From positions 372,001 to 436,000 of the forward strand of contig NZ_PGFD01000001.1 of NCBI RefSeq assembly GCF_002797535.1: a stretch of DNA of 64,000 nucleotides, written 5' to 3'. Of the stretch, positions 35,331-45,158 are shown one piece after another. Numbering within the stretch: the stretch's first letter is position 1; each line of letters begins with the position of its first letter. A program made the translations under genes and the position numbers. This stretch comes from Chryseobacterium geocarposphaerae. GTDB taxonomy: Bacteria; Bacteroidota; Bacteroidia; Flavobacteriales; Weeksellaceae. Under the pieces are notes generated by a model that searched no databases, was not told the DNA's origin, and saw only the letters and a program-made list of their open reading frames with translations.

Positions 35331-36134
35331 GTGAACCGAGCGATTGTACATATGGATCTCGATACATTCTTTGTATCTTGTGAGAGACGTAATAACTCTC
35401 AACTTGACGGGATTCCCCTCATCATAGGAGGTGGAGACCGTGGGGTGGTCGCATCATGTTCCTATGAAGCAAGGAAATTCGGAGTGCGTTCTGCGATGCC
35501 GATCCGGATGGCTTTACGCTTATGTCCTGATGCAAAAGTAATCCGTGGTGATCATGAATTGTATTCCAATTTATCCCATACCGTCACCGAAATTATTCAG
35601 GAAAAAGTTCCGGTCATGGAAAAGGCAAGTATCGATGAGTTTTATCTTGATCTTTCCGGGATGGATAAGTTTTTTGGATGTTATCAGTGGACCAGAGAGA
35701 TTGCTTCTGCTGTAACCAGAGAAACCGGTCTGCCGATAAGCTTTGCTTTATCCAGCAATAAAACCGTTTCGAAAATCGGTACGGGAGAAGCAAAACCGGT
35801 GGGAAGATTAGAAATTAAAGAACCAGAAGTTCAGCCGTTTCTAAATCCGTTATCGATTAAAAAAATTCCGATGGTGGGCGATAAGACATTTCAGCTGTTG
35901 TCGAGAATTGGTATTCGTACCATCCATACCTTATCCGAAATGCCGGTTTTGGTTTTGCAGCAGATGATTGGAGTAAACGGAAAAGAGCTCTGGAAAAAAG
36001 CCAATGGCATTGATGAAAATCCAGTAGTGCCTTATTCAGAAAGAAAGTCGATTTCAACAGAAAGAACCTTTACGAATGATACAATGGATATCCTAGAGCT
36101 TAAAAGATTGATATCAGGGATGGCTGAGCTATAA
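35331..36134 (+). pseudogene. dinB: Truncated DNA polymerase IV-type (DinB/UmuC) gene
   Basis: The frame encodes 267 residues with the Y-family palm and finger motifs: VHMDLDTFFVSCE, SCSYEARKFGVRSAMP, KASIDEFYLDLSGMD, and helix-hairpin-helix region IPMVGDKTFQLLSRIG. The little-finger domain is mostly missing: the protein ends at LKRLISGMAEL, where Y-family polymerases normally run about 350-400 residues. The junction joins it to a SusC fragment. GTG at 35331 gives the canonical start (MNRAIVHMDL). Catalytic Asp and Glu residues are present, but poor DNA binding is expected. Confidence 0.85.
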
Positions 36135-36363
36135 ATACACCGCTGTGTTCGGCAGACTTAATTATCGGTTGATGAACCGGTATATCATCAACTTAACAGC
36201 AAGGCGCGATGGCTCAAGCCGCTTCGGGCCTAATAACAGGTTTTCAAATTTTGGAGCAATTGGAGCAGCCTGGCTGTTTTCTGAAGAATCTTTTTTTTAA
36301 AATTCCAAATGGCTCAGCTTAGGAAAATTAAGAGGTAGTTACGGACGTACCGGCAGCGATCTT
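36127..36363 (+). pseudogene. SusC/TonB-dependent receptor fragment
   Basis: One frame encodes SYKYTAVFGRLNYRLMNRYI, then INLTARRDGSSRFGPNNRFS, then FGAIGAAWLFSEESFF, an in-frame TAA, and WLSLGKLRGSYGRTGSD. This is the conserved mid-barrel region of SusC proteins. It starts a few bases before the dinB stop, with no start codon of its own. The source gene is not the intact SusC at 45.2 kb, which reads differently here. Confidence 0.85.
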
Positions 36364-36379
36364 AAAATATATAGGAAAT

Positions 36380-36516
36380 CTAAGATACGATGGCTTTCCC
36401 TTTTACGTATTGAATATCATTATTTTTAGTTGCTTTAATAGTAATTATTCCACAATAAATAGGATCATGTAATATCTGAAGAGACTGAGAAATTAGGCTG
36501 ATGCTAGTAAGGATAC
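36380..36516 (-). pseudogene. Serine recombinase remnant
   Basis: The minus strand encodes ISLISQSLQILHDPIYCGII, then TIKATKNNDIQYVKGKAIVS and a stop. NPIYCGK followed by a KGKHEPII-like turn is typical of the recombinase domain of large serine recombinases. Only about 45 residues remain. It may date the rearrangement next to it. Confidence 0.45.
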
Positions 36517-36706
36517 AAGGAAAAATTGTACTTACCGTTAAATAATTTGGATATGAATGAATAATATTTTGATAGAAATACTATATGTTGTGATTATAAT
36601 CATAAAAACAATATAAATATTTCATTATGCAACTAAAAATGAAGTTTATTTTGGCAAAAAAATTGTTTTATAAGGATTGTTGTATTCAAACACTTTACCT
36701 ATTACT

Positions 36707-36850
36707 ATGAACTCTTTTAACCTTACATTAAATAGAATTGCTCCAAAACTTCTTAGAATGGAAGAAGATGTTTCAAATGCGGATGATGATCTCTCTGACT
36801 CATTGGAAGAGGTTTTTTCTCAAATTCCGCAATCCGAAAATTTTATATAG
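36707..36850 (+). CDS. Small hypothetical protein (47 aa)
   Basis: ATG at 36707 opens a frame encoding an acidic peptide (MNSFNLTLNRIAPKLLRMEE, then SNADDDLSDSLEEVF). There is no recognised family and no strong ribosome binding site. Around it, 36517-37033 contains nothing else I can support. Confidence 0.3.
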   Translation: MNSFNLTLNRIAPKLLRMEEDVSNADDDLSDSLEEVFSQIPQSENFI

Positions 36851-37033
36851 TGCACTGGCTAAGAGCGAGATTTATAGCGTTAAGCAAAGTTCAAGACAAT
36901 AAGTACAAGGATTGTTAAATAGGGTAGATAGACTGTAGAAAAAATAATTAAACAAATAATCCATGTTAAAGACGGGTTACTGGTAAAAGATTAAAAATCA
37001 AATACAAAATATTAATAGTAAAAATGTAAAATT

Positions 37034-37585
37034 ATGGCAACAACTACAAAAAGCACAGCAAAAAAAACTACGTCTAGAAAAACGCCAGCTAAAAAAGATG
37101 CCGCAAAAGAATTAAAAGATCTTTTTGAGGATGGTCTTAAAGATATCTATTGGGCCGAAAAAGCACTTGTAAAAGCTTTAGCCAAGATGCAGAAAAATGC
37201 GACTAATGAAAAATTGAAAAATGCGATCGCTCAGCATTTGATTGAAACTGAAGAACACGTAAGTCGATTGGAGGAATGTTTTGAATCTATGGGCAGAAAA
37301 GCACAAGCAAAAAAATGCGATGCAATGCAGGGGTTATTGGATGAGGCGGAAAGTATTATAAAAGAAACAGAACCGGGAACAGTAAGAGATGCAGGGATTA
37401 TTGCAGCTTCACAAAAGGTTGAACATTACGAAATTGCAACATATGGAACATTAGCTGCTTTTGCAAAAATACTGGACGAAAAAACATCCCTAAAAAATCT
37501 CCTCGCAACATTAAAAGAAGAAAAACAATGTGACGAATCTTTAACTAAACTAGCAGATACGAATTTGAATTCTAAAGCAAAGTAA
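37034..37585 (+). CDS. DUF892 (YciE/YciF-type) ferritin-like protein
   Basis: The 183-residue protein has a Lys/Ala-rich N-terminal tail (about residues 1-25) and the DUF892 signature ELKDLFEDGLKDIYWAEKAL, with carboxylates and HLIETEEHVSRLEE and KVEHYEIATYGTL as metal-site helices of a four-helix ferritin-like bundle. The family is general-stress induced. The positively charged tail could bind DNA (inference). Confidence 0.92.
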   Translation: MATTTKSTAKKTTSRKTPAKKDAAKELKDLFEDGLKDIYWAEKALVKALAKMQKNATNEKLKNAIAQHLIETEEHVSRLEECFESMGRKAQAKKCDAMQGLLDEAESIIKETEPGTVRDAGIIAASQKVEHYEIATYGTLAAFAKILDEKTSLKNLLATLKEEKQCDESLTKLADTNLNSKAK

Positions 37586-37634
37586 CATTAAACTTTTCAA
37601 AATTCAGATTATAAAACTTTAAACACTCACCACT

Positions 37635-38027
37635 ATGAAAATACACGAACTTAGACTTCATAATTTAATTCAATATAAAGAGGAAGTTGTACCCATTACT
37701 GGACTCGATTTAGATCATAAAAATAGCCTTGTACATATTAGAAGAGGAACTTCTAAAATTCCAGTTGATTCAAAGGATTTAAAACCTATTTTACTTACTA
37801 GTGAGTGGCTTACCAAGTTTGGTTTTAAAGAAAGTTACAGATCAGATTTTAGAATCCGTTATGATTTACCCAACTTTGGAAAATATGATTTTGACCTTTC
37901 GAAGGAAAAAATATTAGAGGGATTTTTATACTTTGGAAATTATATTCAGTGTATATATCTTCATCAATTGCAGAATCTCTATTTTGTGCTTACAGGAAGA
38001 GAATTGGTTGAAGTAGAATGCAATTAA
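37635..38027 (+). CDS. Hypothetical protein of flavobacterial phage-associated type
   Basis: The 130-residue protein has the layout MKIHELRLHNLIQYKEEVVP, then PILLTSEWLTKFGFKESYRS, ending YLHQLQNLYFVLTGRELVEV. I recall similar proteins in flavobacterial genomes and prophages, without known function. It follows the DUF892 gene by about 50 bp. Confidence 0.7.
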   Translation: MKIHELRLHNLIQYKEEVVPITGLDLDHKNSLVHIRRGTSKIPVDSKDLKPILLTSEWLTKFGFKESYRSDFRIRYDLPNFGKYDFDLSKEKILEGFLYFGNYIQCIYLHQLQNLYFVLTGRELVEVECN

Positions 38028-38083
38028 TTGTTCTCGCAATTTTAAGACTGCAATTACAGCGTATTTTTATTTCATATACAAAT

Positions 38084-38120
38084 AAAAAGACTATTAGGTT
38101 GTTCTAATAGTCTTTTTATA
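38084..38120 (+). terminator. Terminator after 37635-38027
   Basis: Stem AAAAAGACTATTA / TAATAGTCTTTTT with loop GGTTGTTC is followed by ATATAA. Confidence 0.85.
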
Positions 38121-38298
38121 TAAATGCCAAGAGTAATGATCTCAAGTATTTGTTTTTCTATTTCATGTTGATTTTTCGTTTACCAAAGATAAGGAGAAAC
38201 ATATAAGTGATATTTGTAATCTAGAGATAGATAACTAAAATTTATTTAAATTCGTAATTAGCTTATAGTTTGGTAGTTAATATTGTATCATTACAATA

Positions 38299-38730
38299 AT
38301 GGAAAATTTTAAAAATAATACAATTATGTGGCAATATTATTTAATCCTGGGACTAGGAGTAGTACTTCTTGTATGGGCAGTCTACAGCTTCCGTAATACA
38401 ATGACATTTCTTAATAATGGTTATAAAGCTACAGCAACAGTAATCGATTTTCACAAGTATGAATCCGACGGTGAAGTGTTTGCGCCAATCTTCACTTTTC
38501 GGACAAAAGATAACCAATTAATTACATATGAGTTAGCAGAAGGAAATGATCCTCCAGCTTGGGAAATAGGAGAAACAACCACTGTTATCTATGATCCTTC
38601 CGACCCTTCCAAAGTAAGCTTATATAGCTACTTTAGACTATTTATTTGGACATTGGTTTTGCTATCGATTTCTCTTCCACTACTAGTAATTGGTGGTGGT
38701 TACTTTATAGCTGCAAGATTTCTCCTTTGA
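38299..38730 (+). CDS. DUF3592 membrane protein
   Basis: The 143-residue protein has two hydrophobic helices (YLILGLGVVLLVWAVYSF and FIWTLVLLSISLPLLVIGGG) flanking an extracytoplasmic domain with ATVIDFHKYESDG and IYDPSDPSKVSLYSY, the DUF3592 pattern. Function unknown. An alternative ATG at 38326 would drop nine residues. Confidence 0.88.
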   Translation: MENFKNNTIMWQYYLILGLGVVLLVWAVYSFRNTMTFLNNGYKATATVIDFHKYESDGEVFAPIFTFRTKDNQLITYELAEGNDPPAWEIGETTTVIYDPSDPSKVSLYSYFRLFIWTLVLLSISLPLLVIGGGYFIAARFLL

Positions 38731-38743
38731 CAGTTTGTAAATG

Positions 38744-38784
38744 AAAAAATATACTTCATTAGAATAAATGAGGTATATTTTTTT
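38744..38784 (+). terminator. Terminator after DUF3592 gene
   Basis: A nearly perfect stem, AAAAATATACTTCATT / AATGAGGTATATTTTT, with a 6-nt loop is followed by TTG. Confidence 0.8.
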
Positions 38785-38906
38785 GATCCATTGTGCAATC
38801 CAGCTAATATTAGCAATATCAGGTAAAAGACCTAATATTCAATTAACATAAAATACTCTTACCAAAAATTGTAGGTGTAAAACATCTTTATTAATATTGT
38901 GTTCAT

Positions 38907-41672
38907 ATGTCCACAAAAAAAGTTTTTAGAACGTTTGGTTTTCCCAAGGCTGGTGCCGTTTTATTCTTATTACTGATGATTTTGCATGCCTGTAAGGATG
39001 TTTCAGCAAAATCGGATAAAATAAATATCGGCTTCTCGCAAGGGTTGGGAAATCATCCCTGGAGACAGACGATGAATCATTCCATGGAGATTCAGGCGTC
39101 TTTGCATTCTGAGGTGCAGCTAAGCATTAGTAAAGCAGAAGGTTCGGTTCAGAAGCAGATTCTGGATATTCAGAAGATGATAGATAATGAAGCGGATATC
39201 ATCATTATTTCACCCATTGATCCCAATTCGCTGGTTCCTGTGGTGGAAAAAGCCTTTGCAAAAAAGATTCCCGTGATTTTGGTGGATAGAAAAATCAATT
39301 CTGATAAATATGCCACTTACATCGGTGCTGATAATGTGGAGATTGGGAAAGAAGCAGCGCAGTATATTATCTCGGATTCTAAAAATTTAAAAAAAATCAT
39401 TGAAATAAAAGGCGATGACAATTCTTCGCCCACTACGGAAAGAAGTCTGGGTTTTCAGCAAGCTATTAAAAATAATTCCAATACAAAACTGATAAAAACC
39501 TTCAAAGGTCTTCCGGCTGAAGCATTCAGAAAAACTCTGGATTCATTGGGAAATCAAAGCTTGTATGTTTTTGCTTTCAATGACCAACTCGCTACACAAG
39601 CTTGGCAAATAGCGAGAAACGCCGGTGTGGAAAATCAAATCAAATTTATCGGTGTGGATGGTCTGAACACCAAAGACGGTGGAATTCAAATGGTTTTGGA
39701 TGGTAAATTGAATGCCACTTTACTTTATCCTACCGGCGGAACGGAAGCCATTGAGACTGCCATTAAAATCTACAACGGGCAAATTCCACCGAAACGAATT
39801 AAGCTCAGTACAACCATTATCGACAGGCTGAATGCTGAAATTATGCGCAACCAGTTCGATAAAATCATCGAACAGCAGGGCGTGATTGAAAATCAGGTGA
39901 ATGCCGTGAAAAAGCAGACCGAACTCTATTCTTCCCAAAGAGAATTGTTCCGATGGTCAGTTGTACTTTTGATTCTGATGTTTTGCCTGATCGCCTATGC
40001 TATTTACCTGATTTATACCATTAAAATTAAAAATAAACAGCTTACTCTCACCAACGAACGTGTAACGATTCAAAGGAATCAGATTGAAACCATTGCTAAC
40101 GAGCTCAAAGAAAGTAATGATGCGAGAGTAAACTTTTTCACCGGCTTATCCCACGAATTCAAAACGCCGATAACGCTTATTTTGAGTTCTTTGGAATCAT
40201 TGAAAGATACTTTTAAAAGCAAGGGTACAAAACCGTCTTATGAGCTGGAACTGATTAATAAAAATTCAAACCGTCTGCTAAGGTTGGTAGATAATCTTTT
40301 GGATTTCAGGAAAATAGAAAATAAAACCTTCAATCTAAGGGTTTCCAAAACCAATATCTACGATTTCACTTATGGCATTTTCAGGGATTTTGAAAATGAG
40401 GCTAAAAAAAGGAATATTAAGTTTGAAATTCATTCCGCAAACAAAAATCTGGAACTGTATATTGACAGAAACCTGATGGATAAAGTATATTTTAACCTTT
40501 TGTCAAATGCTTTTAAATTTACACCAGACAACGGAAAAATTGAAATTACAATTCAGGAAAAAGGAAATCAGGCGGTTATCAGCTTCAAAGACAACGGTAT
40601 AGGAATCCCGGAAAAAGAGATCAGCAACGTTTTTGAACCCTATTTTAAAGGTTCCAACAACCGCAAAAACAGCTCGGGAATCGGGCTTCATCTCAGCCGT
40701 CAGTTTGTGGAGCTTCATCTCGGGAAAATTGATGTGAGTTCTTTTCAGGGAACGGAATTTATCATCAGTCTTTATAAAGGAAACAAGCATTTCAATGAGG
40801 ATCAGATGATAAAAGAACCGGGTGTTATGGATGCGGAAACGTTGGCAAAAGAGGCTGTTTTTAGTGTGGTAGAAGAAGGAAGTTTTATGCAAAACCAAGA
40901 AAATCCGGGTGATCGGTATTCTTTGCTGTTGGTGGAGGATAATTCGGATTTGTCGTTTTTCCTCAGCAATAAGCTTCAGACGGAATTTGACGTGATGGTT
41001 TCTGACGGTACGGATGCGATTGATAAAGCGCTAAGCGAGATTCCCGACATCATTGTCTGCGATGTGAATCTTCCTGAAAAAAACGGATTTGAAATCTGCG
41101 AAATTCTGAAAAATGACCTCAGAACATCTCATATTCCGGTTATTCTTCTTACGGCTTTGGACAATAAGGAATCTTATCTTCACGGATTGAAATCCGGGGT
41201 TGATCTTTATCTTACCAAACCATTCAGCTATCCGATTCTGACACAGTCGCTGCGTTCATTGCTTTACAACCGCGAAAAACTCCGTTATTATTACACTAAC
41301 AACATCGGAAGAATTGTGGACAGCAAATCCTTCGGAAGTATGGAGCAGACGTTCGTGAACAAATTGAATCAGATCATCAAAACCAATATTGATAATCCCG
41401 ATTTTTCAGTGGAAAATCTTGCGGATTTACTGAATATTTCAAGAATTCAGCTTTACAGAAAAATAAAGGCAATGTTTGACGTGAATGTAAGCGACTACAT
41501 CAACAATATCCGTCTGGAACAGGCAAAATCGATGCTGCAAAATCCAGGGCTGACGATTTCCGAAATTGCTTATAAAACCGGCTTCTCTTCCCCGAATTAT
41601 TTCTCTACGGTCTTCAAAAATAAGTTTGGGGTTTCTCCGAATGTGTTTAGGAAGAGCGTTGGTGAGGAGTAA
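38907..41672 (+). CDS. Hybrid two-component system sensor/regulator for fructan locus
   Basis: The 921-residue protein fuses four parts. An N-terminal lipoprotein/signal region (MILHACKDVSA) precedes a periplasmic LacI/ribose-binding-type domain (about 37-330: INIGFSQGLGNHPWRQTMNH, NSLVPVVEKAFAKKIPVILV). A TM helix lies near 350-372. The histidine kinase has H416 in LSHEFKTPITL and an ATPase domain with NLLSNAFKFT, DNGIGIP and SSGIGLHLSRQ. A receiver has D719 in VCDVNLPEKNGFE and K in TKPFSY. The C-terminal AraC HTH has SEIAYKTGFSSPNYFSTVFK. This domain order equals that of the B. thetaiotaomicron fructose sensor BT1754, so fructose is the likely ligand. Confidence 0.95.
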   Translation: MSTKKVFRTFGFPKAGAVLFLLLMILHACKDVSAKSDKINIGFSQGLGNHPWRQTMNHSMEIQASLHSEVQLSISKAEGSVQKQILDIQKMIDNEADIIIISPIDPNSLVPVVEKAFAKKIPVILVDRKINSDKYATYIGADNVEIGKEAAQYIISDSKNLKKIIEIKGDDNSSPTTERSLGFQQAIKNNSNTKLIKTFKGLPAEAFRKTLDSLGNQSLYVFAFNDQLATQAWQIARNAGVENQIKFIGVDGLNTKDGGIQMVLDGKLNATLLYPTGGTEAIETAIKIYNGQIPPKRIKLSTTIIDRLNAEIMRNQFDKIIEQQGVIENQVNAVKKQTELYSSQRELFRWSVVLLILMFCLIAYAIYLIYTIKIKNKQLTLTNERVTIQRNQIETIANELKESNDARVNFFTGLSHEFKTPITLILSSLESLKDTFKSKGTKPSYELELINKNSNRLLRLVDNLLDFRKIENKTFNLRVSKTNIYDFTYGIFRDFENEAKKRNIKFEIHSANKNLELYIDRNLMDKVYFNLLSNAFKFTPDNGKIEITIQEKGNQAVISFKDNGIGIPEKEISNVFEPYFKGSNNRKNSSGIGLHLSRQFVELHLGKIDVSSFQGTEFIISLYKGNKHFNEDQMIKEPGVMDAETLAKEAVFSVVEEGSFMQNQENPGDRYSLLLVEDNSDLSFFLSNKLQTEFDVMVSDGTDAIDKALSEIPDIIVCDVNLPEKNGFEICEILKNDLRTSHIPVILLTALDNKESYLHGLKSGVDLYLTKPFSYPILTQSLRSLLYNREKLRYYYTNNIGRIVDSKSFGSMEQTFVNKLNQIIKTNIDNPDFSVENLADLLNISRIQLYRKIKAMFDVNVSDYINNIRLEQAKSMLQNPGLTISEIAYKTGFSSPNYFSTVFKNKFGVSPNVFRKSVGEE

Positions 41673-42201
41673 TTAATCCTTGTATATCTTTTCTTTTCTT
41701 TCCCGAATAGAGTAGCAATATCCGTGCGAACGAGATATCGTTGTCAGCACTGATAAGACGTCGTTATTTGGTTGAACAATGATGCATTGCCTGCTCGAAG
41801 TATTCATCTTATAAAAACCAAAGCCGTAGTTTCCCAAAACCCGGCCTCAAATTTCGGTCAATCTTCCCACACTAACATTCGTTCATACTTCTAAAAATCT
41901 TTATAATCTACGTAACATTTTTATAGAATGGTGTTACATTTTTGAAACATCGTTATCATATTTTGAAATTACATTAATTTTAAAATTTTGATTTTCAGTT
42001 AATTAAAATTAGTTAACAAATAATTAACCTTGACGAAATATTTTGTTACATAATTAGACCTTCGCATTCCTGTCCCGGGATATATTAGCCACAAACAAAG
42101 TAATATTTTTCAACAGCTGAAATCGCTATGGTTTGTAAACGCAAACATCAATGAAGAAGAAGCGATTCCATTTGATCAATAAAAATTAATAAATACTATA
42201 T
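41673..42201. other. 529-bp region between sensor and transporter operon
   Basis: No complete gene. At the right end a frame reads FQQLKSLWFVNANINEEEAI then PFDQ and a stop near 42180, which looks like a leftover protein C-terminus. AT-rich sequence at 41920-42060 probably contains the operon promoter and the sensor binding site, but I found no clear -33/-7 pair. Confidence 0.4.
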
Positions 42202-43515
42202 ATGAATAAAATTTTGATGTGGTCTGTCACTGCGGCTTTGGCAGGATTTCTTTTCGGGTTTGATGTTGTGGTGATTTCCGGAGCCGATAAAAAACTACAA
42301 GCGCTTTGGCAGAGTTCAGATACATTCCACGGTGCGGTAGTAATGGGAATGGCATTGTGGGGAACCGTTATCGGGGCCATCTTTGGCGGAATCCCGACCA
42401 ACACATTCGGGCGTAAAAAAACACTTTTGGCAATCGGCGTCTTATATGCACTTTCAGCAATCGGAACAGCGCTTTCCAATGATCCTTATATCTTCGCATT
42501 TTTCAGATTTATGGGCGGTTTGGGAGTTGGAGCATCCACTATCGCAGCACCGGCTTATATTTCCGAAATCGCACCTGCAAGAGATCGTGGAAGATTGGTT
42601 TCCCTGTATCAGTTCAATATTGTTTTGGGAATTTTGGTTGCCTTTTTATCCAATTATTTACTCAGCGGAATCGGAGATAACGACTGGAGATGGATGCTTG
42701 GTGTTCAGGCAATTCCGGCAAGTATCTACACCTTATGTGTGCTTATAATTCCGGAAAGCCCGAGATGGCTCGTTTCTAAAGGCAGAATAAACGAAGCCAA
42801 AAATGTAGTTAAAATCGTAAACCCGGATCAGGATTCTGACCTACTCATTTCTCAGATGGAAAACGATCACGCCGAAGCACCAAAGGAAAATATCTTTATG
42901 AAAAAATACCGTTTTCCGCTGATGCTCGCTTTCCTTGTCGCATTTTTCAATCAGATGTCGGGTATCAATGCATTCTTATATTATGCACCGAGAATTTTTG
43001 GTGAGGCTGGATTGGGCGAGAAAACCGCACTTCTCAGCAGTATCGGAATTGGAGTTGTTAATATGGTTTTCACGTTGGTTGGTGTTAATCTTATCGACAA
43101 AGTTGGCAGAAGAACTCTAATGTACATTGGTTCCATCGGTTATATCATTTCGTTGGGGCTCGTTTCTATGGCTTTTTATTTCCATTGGTCGGGCTTGGCG
43201 ATTCCTGTGTTTTTATTCCTGTTTATCGCTTCTCACGCCATCGGACAGGGAACGGTGATCTGGGTTTTTATCTCCGAGATTTTTCCGAACCATCTTCGTG
43301 CATCAGGACAGGCATTCGGAAGTTCCACGCATTGGGTTTTGGCAGCGATCATTCCTTCCCTTATCCCGACTCTATTTTCGACTATTGGCGCCGGAACTGT
43401 ATTTCTGGTATTCACAATCGCAATGGTATTCCAGCTGTTATTTGTGATTTTTATGATGCCGGAAACCAAAGGAGTCTCACTGGAAAAATTAAGCAAAACA
43501 CTTACAAAAGAATAG
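42202..43515 (+). CDS. MFS sugar porter (likely fructose)
   Basis: The 437-residue inner-membrane protein has about 12 helices and the sugar-porter signatures: FGFDVVVISGADK start, NTFGRKKTLL, PESPRWLVSKGR (after helix 6), NQMSGINAFLYYAP (helix 7, equivalent to QQxSGINxxxYY) and C-terminal PETKGVSLE. It would import the monosaccharide released by the locus. It is the first gene of a seven-gene unit with gaps of 3-56 bp. Confidence 0.94.
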   Translation: MNKILMWSVTAALAGFLFGFDVVVISGADKKLQALWQSSDTFHGAVVMGMALWGTVIGAIFGGIPTNTFGRKKTLLAIGVLYALSAIGTALSNDPYIFAFFRFMGGLGVGASTIAAPAYISEIAPARDRGRLVSLYQFNIVLGILVAFLSNYLLSGIGDNDWRWMLGVQAIPASIYTLCVLIIPESPRWLVSKGRINEAKNVVKIVNPDQDSDLLISQMENDHAEAPKENIFMKKYRFPLMLAFLVAFFNQMSGINAFLYYAPRIFGEAGLGEKTALLSSIGIGVVNMVFTLVGVNLIDKVGRRTLMYIGSIGYIISLGLVSMAFYFHWSGLAIPVFLFLFIASHAIGQGTVIWVFISEIFPNHLRASGQAFGSSTHWVLAAIIPSLIPTLFSTIGAGTVFLVFTIAMVFQLLFVIFMMPETKGVSLEKLSKTLTKE

Positions 43516-43548
43516 AATCTTCAAAAATCTTCGAGAAAAAATAATTCA

Positions 43549-45102
43549 ATGAAAAAAATAATATCAAGTTTAATTGTCGCTTCTGTCTTTTTTTCGAATC
43601 TGAACGCTCAGTCGGATTCGAAGAAGGAAGAGCAGCTTTACCGCCCTAATTTCCATTTCAGCCCCAAAAAAGGATGGATGAATGACCCGAACGGACTCTA
43701 TTACAAAGACGGTGTTTATCACCTGTTCTTCCAGCATTATCCCGATGGAAATAAATGGGGACCGATGCATTGGGGACACGTCACAAGCAAAGACCTCGTC
43801 AAGTGGGAAGAGCAGCCGATTGCACTTTATCCTGATGATTTGGGATATATTTTCTCAGGAAGTGCGGTGGTCGATAAAAACAATACTTCAAGTTTCGGGG
43901 ATTCCAAAAATAATCCTGTCGTTGCGGTGTACACTTATCACAATCCCAACCGAGAAAAAGACGGAAAAATAGATGTAGAATCTCAAGGAATTGCTTACTC
44001 TTTAGATAATAGCAAGACTTGGACAAAATATAGTGCAAATCCAGTTCTTAAAAACCCGGGAATCCGTGATTTTCGTGACCCAAAGGTGTTTTGGGACAGC
44101 AAAAGACAGCAATGGATTATGGTTTTGGCGGCTCAGGACAGAACACACTTTTACGCCTCAAAAAACCTGAAAGAATGGGCGTTCCAATCCGAATTTGGAA
44201 AAGATTTGGGCGGTCACGGTGGCGTTTGGGAATGCCCTGATCTATTTCCGTTAAAAGTCGAAGGGACCAACGAAGAAAAATGGGTTCTGATCGTCAATAT
44301 CAATCCAGGCGGACCAAATAATGGTTCTGCAGGACAATATTTTGTCGGTGATTTTGACGGGAAAACTTTTAAGATTGATGAACATTTCACGAAACAGCTT
44401 CAGAAAGAAAAAGCAGCCTGGCTCGATTGGGGAAAAGACAATTATGCCAGCGTTTCATTCGATAATGTTCCGCAGGGAAAACGGGTGATTATCGGCTGGA
44501 TGAGCAACTGGGAATATGCGCAGGAAGTTCCTACGGAAGCGTGGAGAAGCAGTACGACAATGGCGAGGGAAGTTTCACTCAAGAAAACAAAAGACGGCTA
44601 TATTCTTAAGAATATTCCGGTTGCCGGACTGAAAAATTATCAAGGAAAATCTATCCGGAAAAAAATCAATCTGAAGGCTGAAAATAAATTAGTAAGTCCG
44701 TCAGAAATTGACCTGACTAAAGCTGTTCTCGATTTAAATTTAAAGAAGATGACTGCCGGAACTTATAGCTTTTCTCTGAAAAATTCTTTAGGAGAAGAAG
44801 TCGTTTTTGGAATTGATAATAAAACAAAAGAATTGTTTGTCGATCGTTCCAAATCAGGAAAAACAGATTTCGGAAAAAACTATTCAACACCTGTTACCAA
44901 AGCACCATTGAATCAGATCTATTCCGAAGCAAAGATAAAACTTGTTATCGACAAGACCTCCATTGAAATCTTCTTCAACGACGGCGAAAAAGTACTGACC
45001 GAAATCTTCTTCCCTAATGAAAATTTCTCAGAACTGACCTTATCAACAGACACGAAAGGAAGCTCATTAAATATCGATGCACATCAGCTTGATATTAAAT
45101 AA
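43549..45102 (+). CDS. GH32 exo-fructosidase (levanase/inulinase type)
   Basis: The 517-residue protein has a signal peptide (IISSLIVASVFFSNLNAQ) and the GH32 catalytic triad: nucleophile D46 in WMNDPNG, stabiliser D177 in FRDPKV, and acid/base E228 in WECPDL. A five-bladed propeller is followed by the C-terminal beta-sandwich (AKIKLVIDKTSIEIFFNDGE). With signal peptidase I-type cleavage it is probably periplasmic and trims fructo-oligosaccharides to fructose. Levan or inulin preference cannot be read from the sequence. Confidence 0.95.
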   Translation: MKKIISSLIVASVFFSNLNAQSDSKKEEQLYRPNFHFSPKKGWMNDPNGLYYKDGVYHLFFQHYPDGNKWGPMHWGHVTSKDLVKWEEQPIALYPDDLGYIFSGSAVVDKNNTSSFGDSKNNPVVAVYTYHNPNREKDGKIDVESQGIAYSLDNSKTWTKYSANPVLKNPGIRDFRDPKVFWDSKRQQWIMVLAAQDRTHFYASKNLKEWAFQSEFGKDLGGHGGVWECPDLFPLKVEGTNEEKWVLIVNINPGGPNNGSAGQYFVGDFDGKTFKIDEHFTKQLQKEKAAWLDWGKDNYASVSFDNVPQGKRVIIGWMSNWEYAQEVPTEAWRSSTTMAREVSLKKTKDGYILKNIPVAGLKNYQGKSIRKKINLKAENKLVSPSEIDLTKAVLDLNLKKMTAGTYSFSLKNSLGEEVVFGIDNKTKELFVDRSKSGKTDFGKNYSTPVTKAPLNQIYSEAKIKLVIDKTSIEIFFNDGEKVLTEIFFPNENFSELTLSTDTKGSSLNIDAHQLDIK

Positions 45103-45158
45103 GAGATAGCAGTGTAGAACATTCCGTAGACAATTAATTAAAATTAAAACTATATGAT

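Noticed and set aside
42383..42748. Plus-strand frames overlapping the sugar porter and GH32 genes
   Set aside because: Alternate-frame shadows of genes with complete family motifs.
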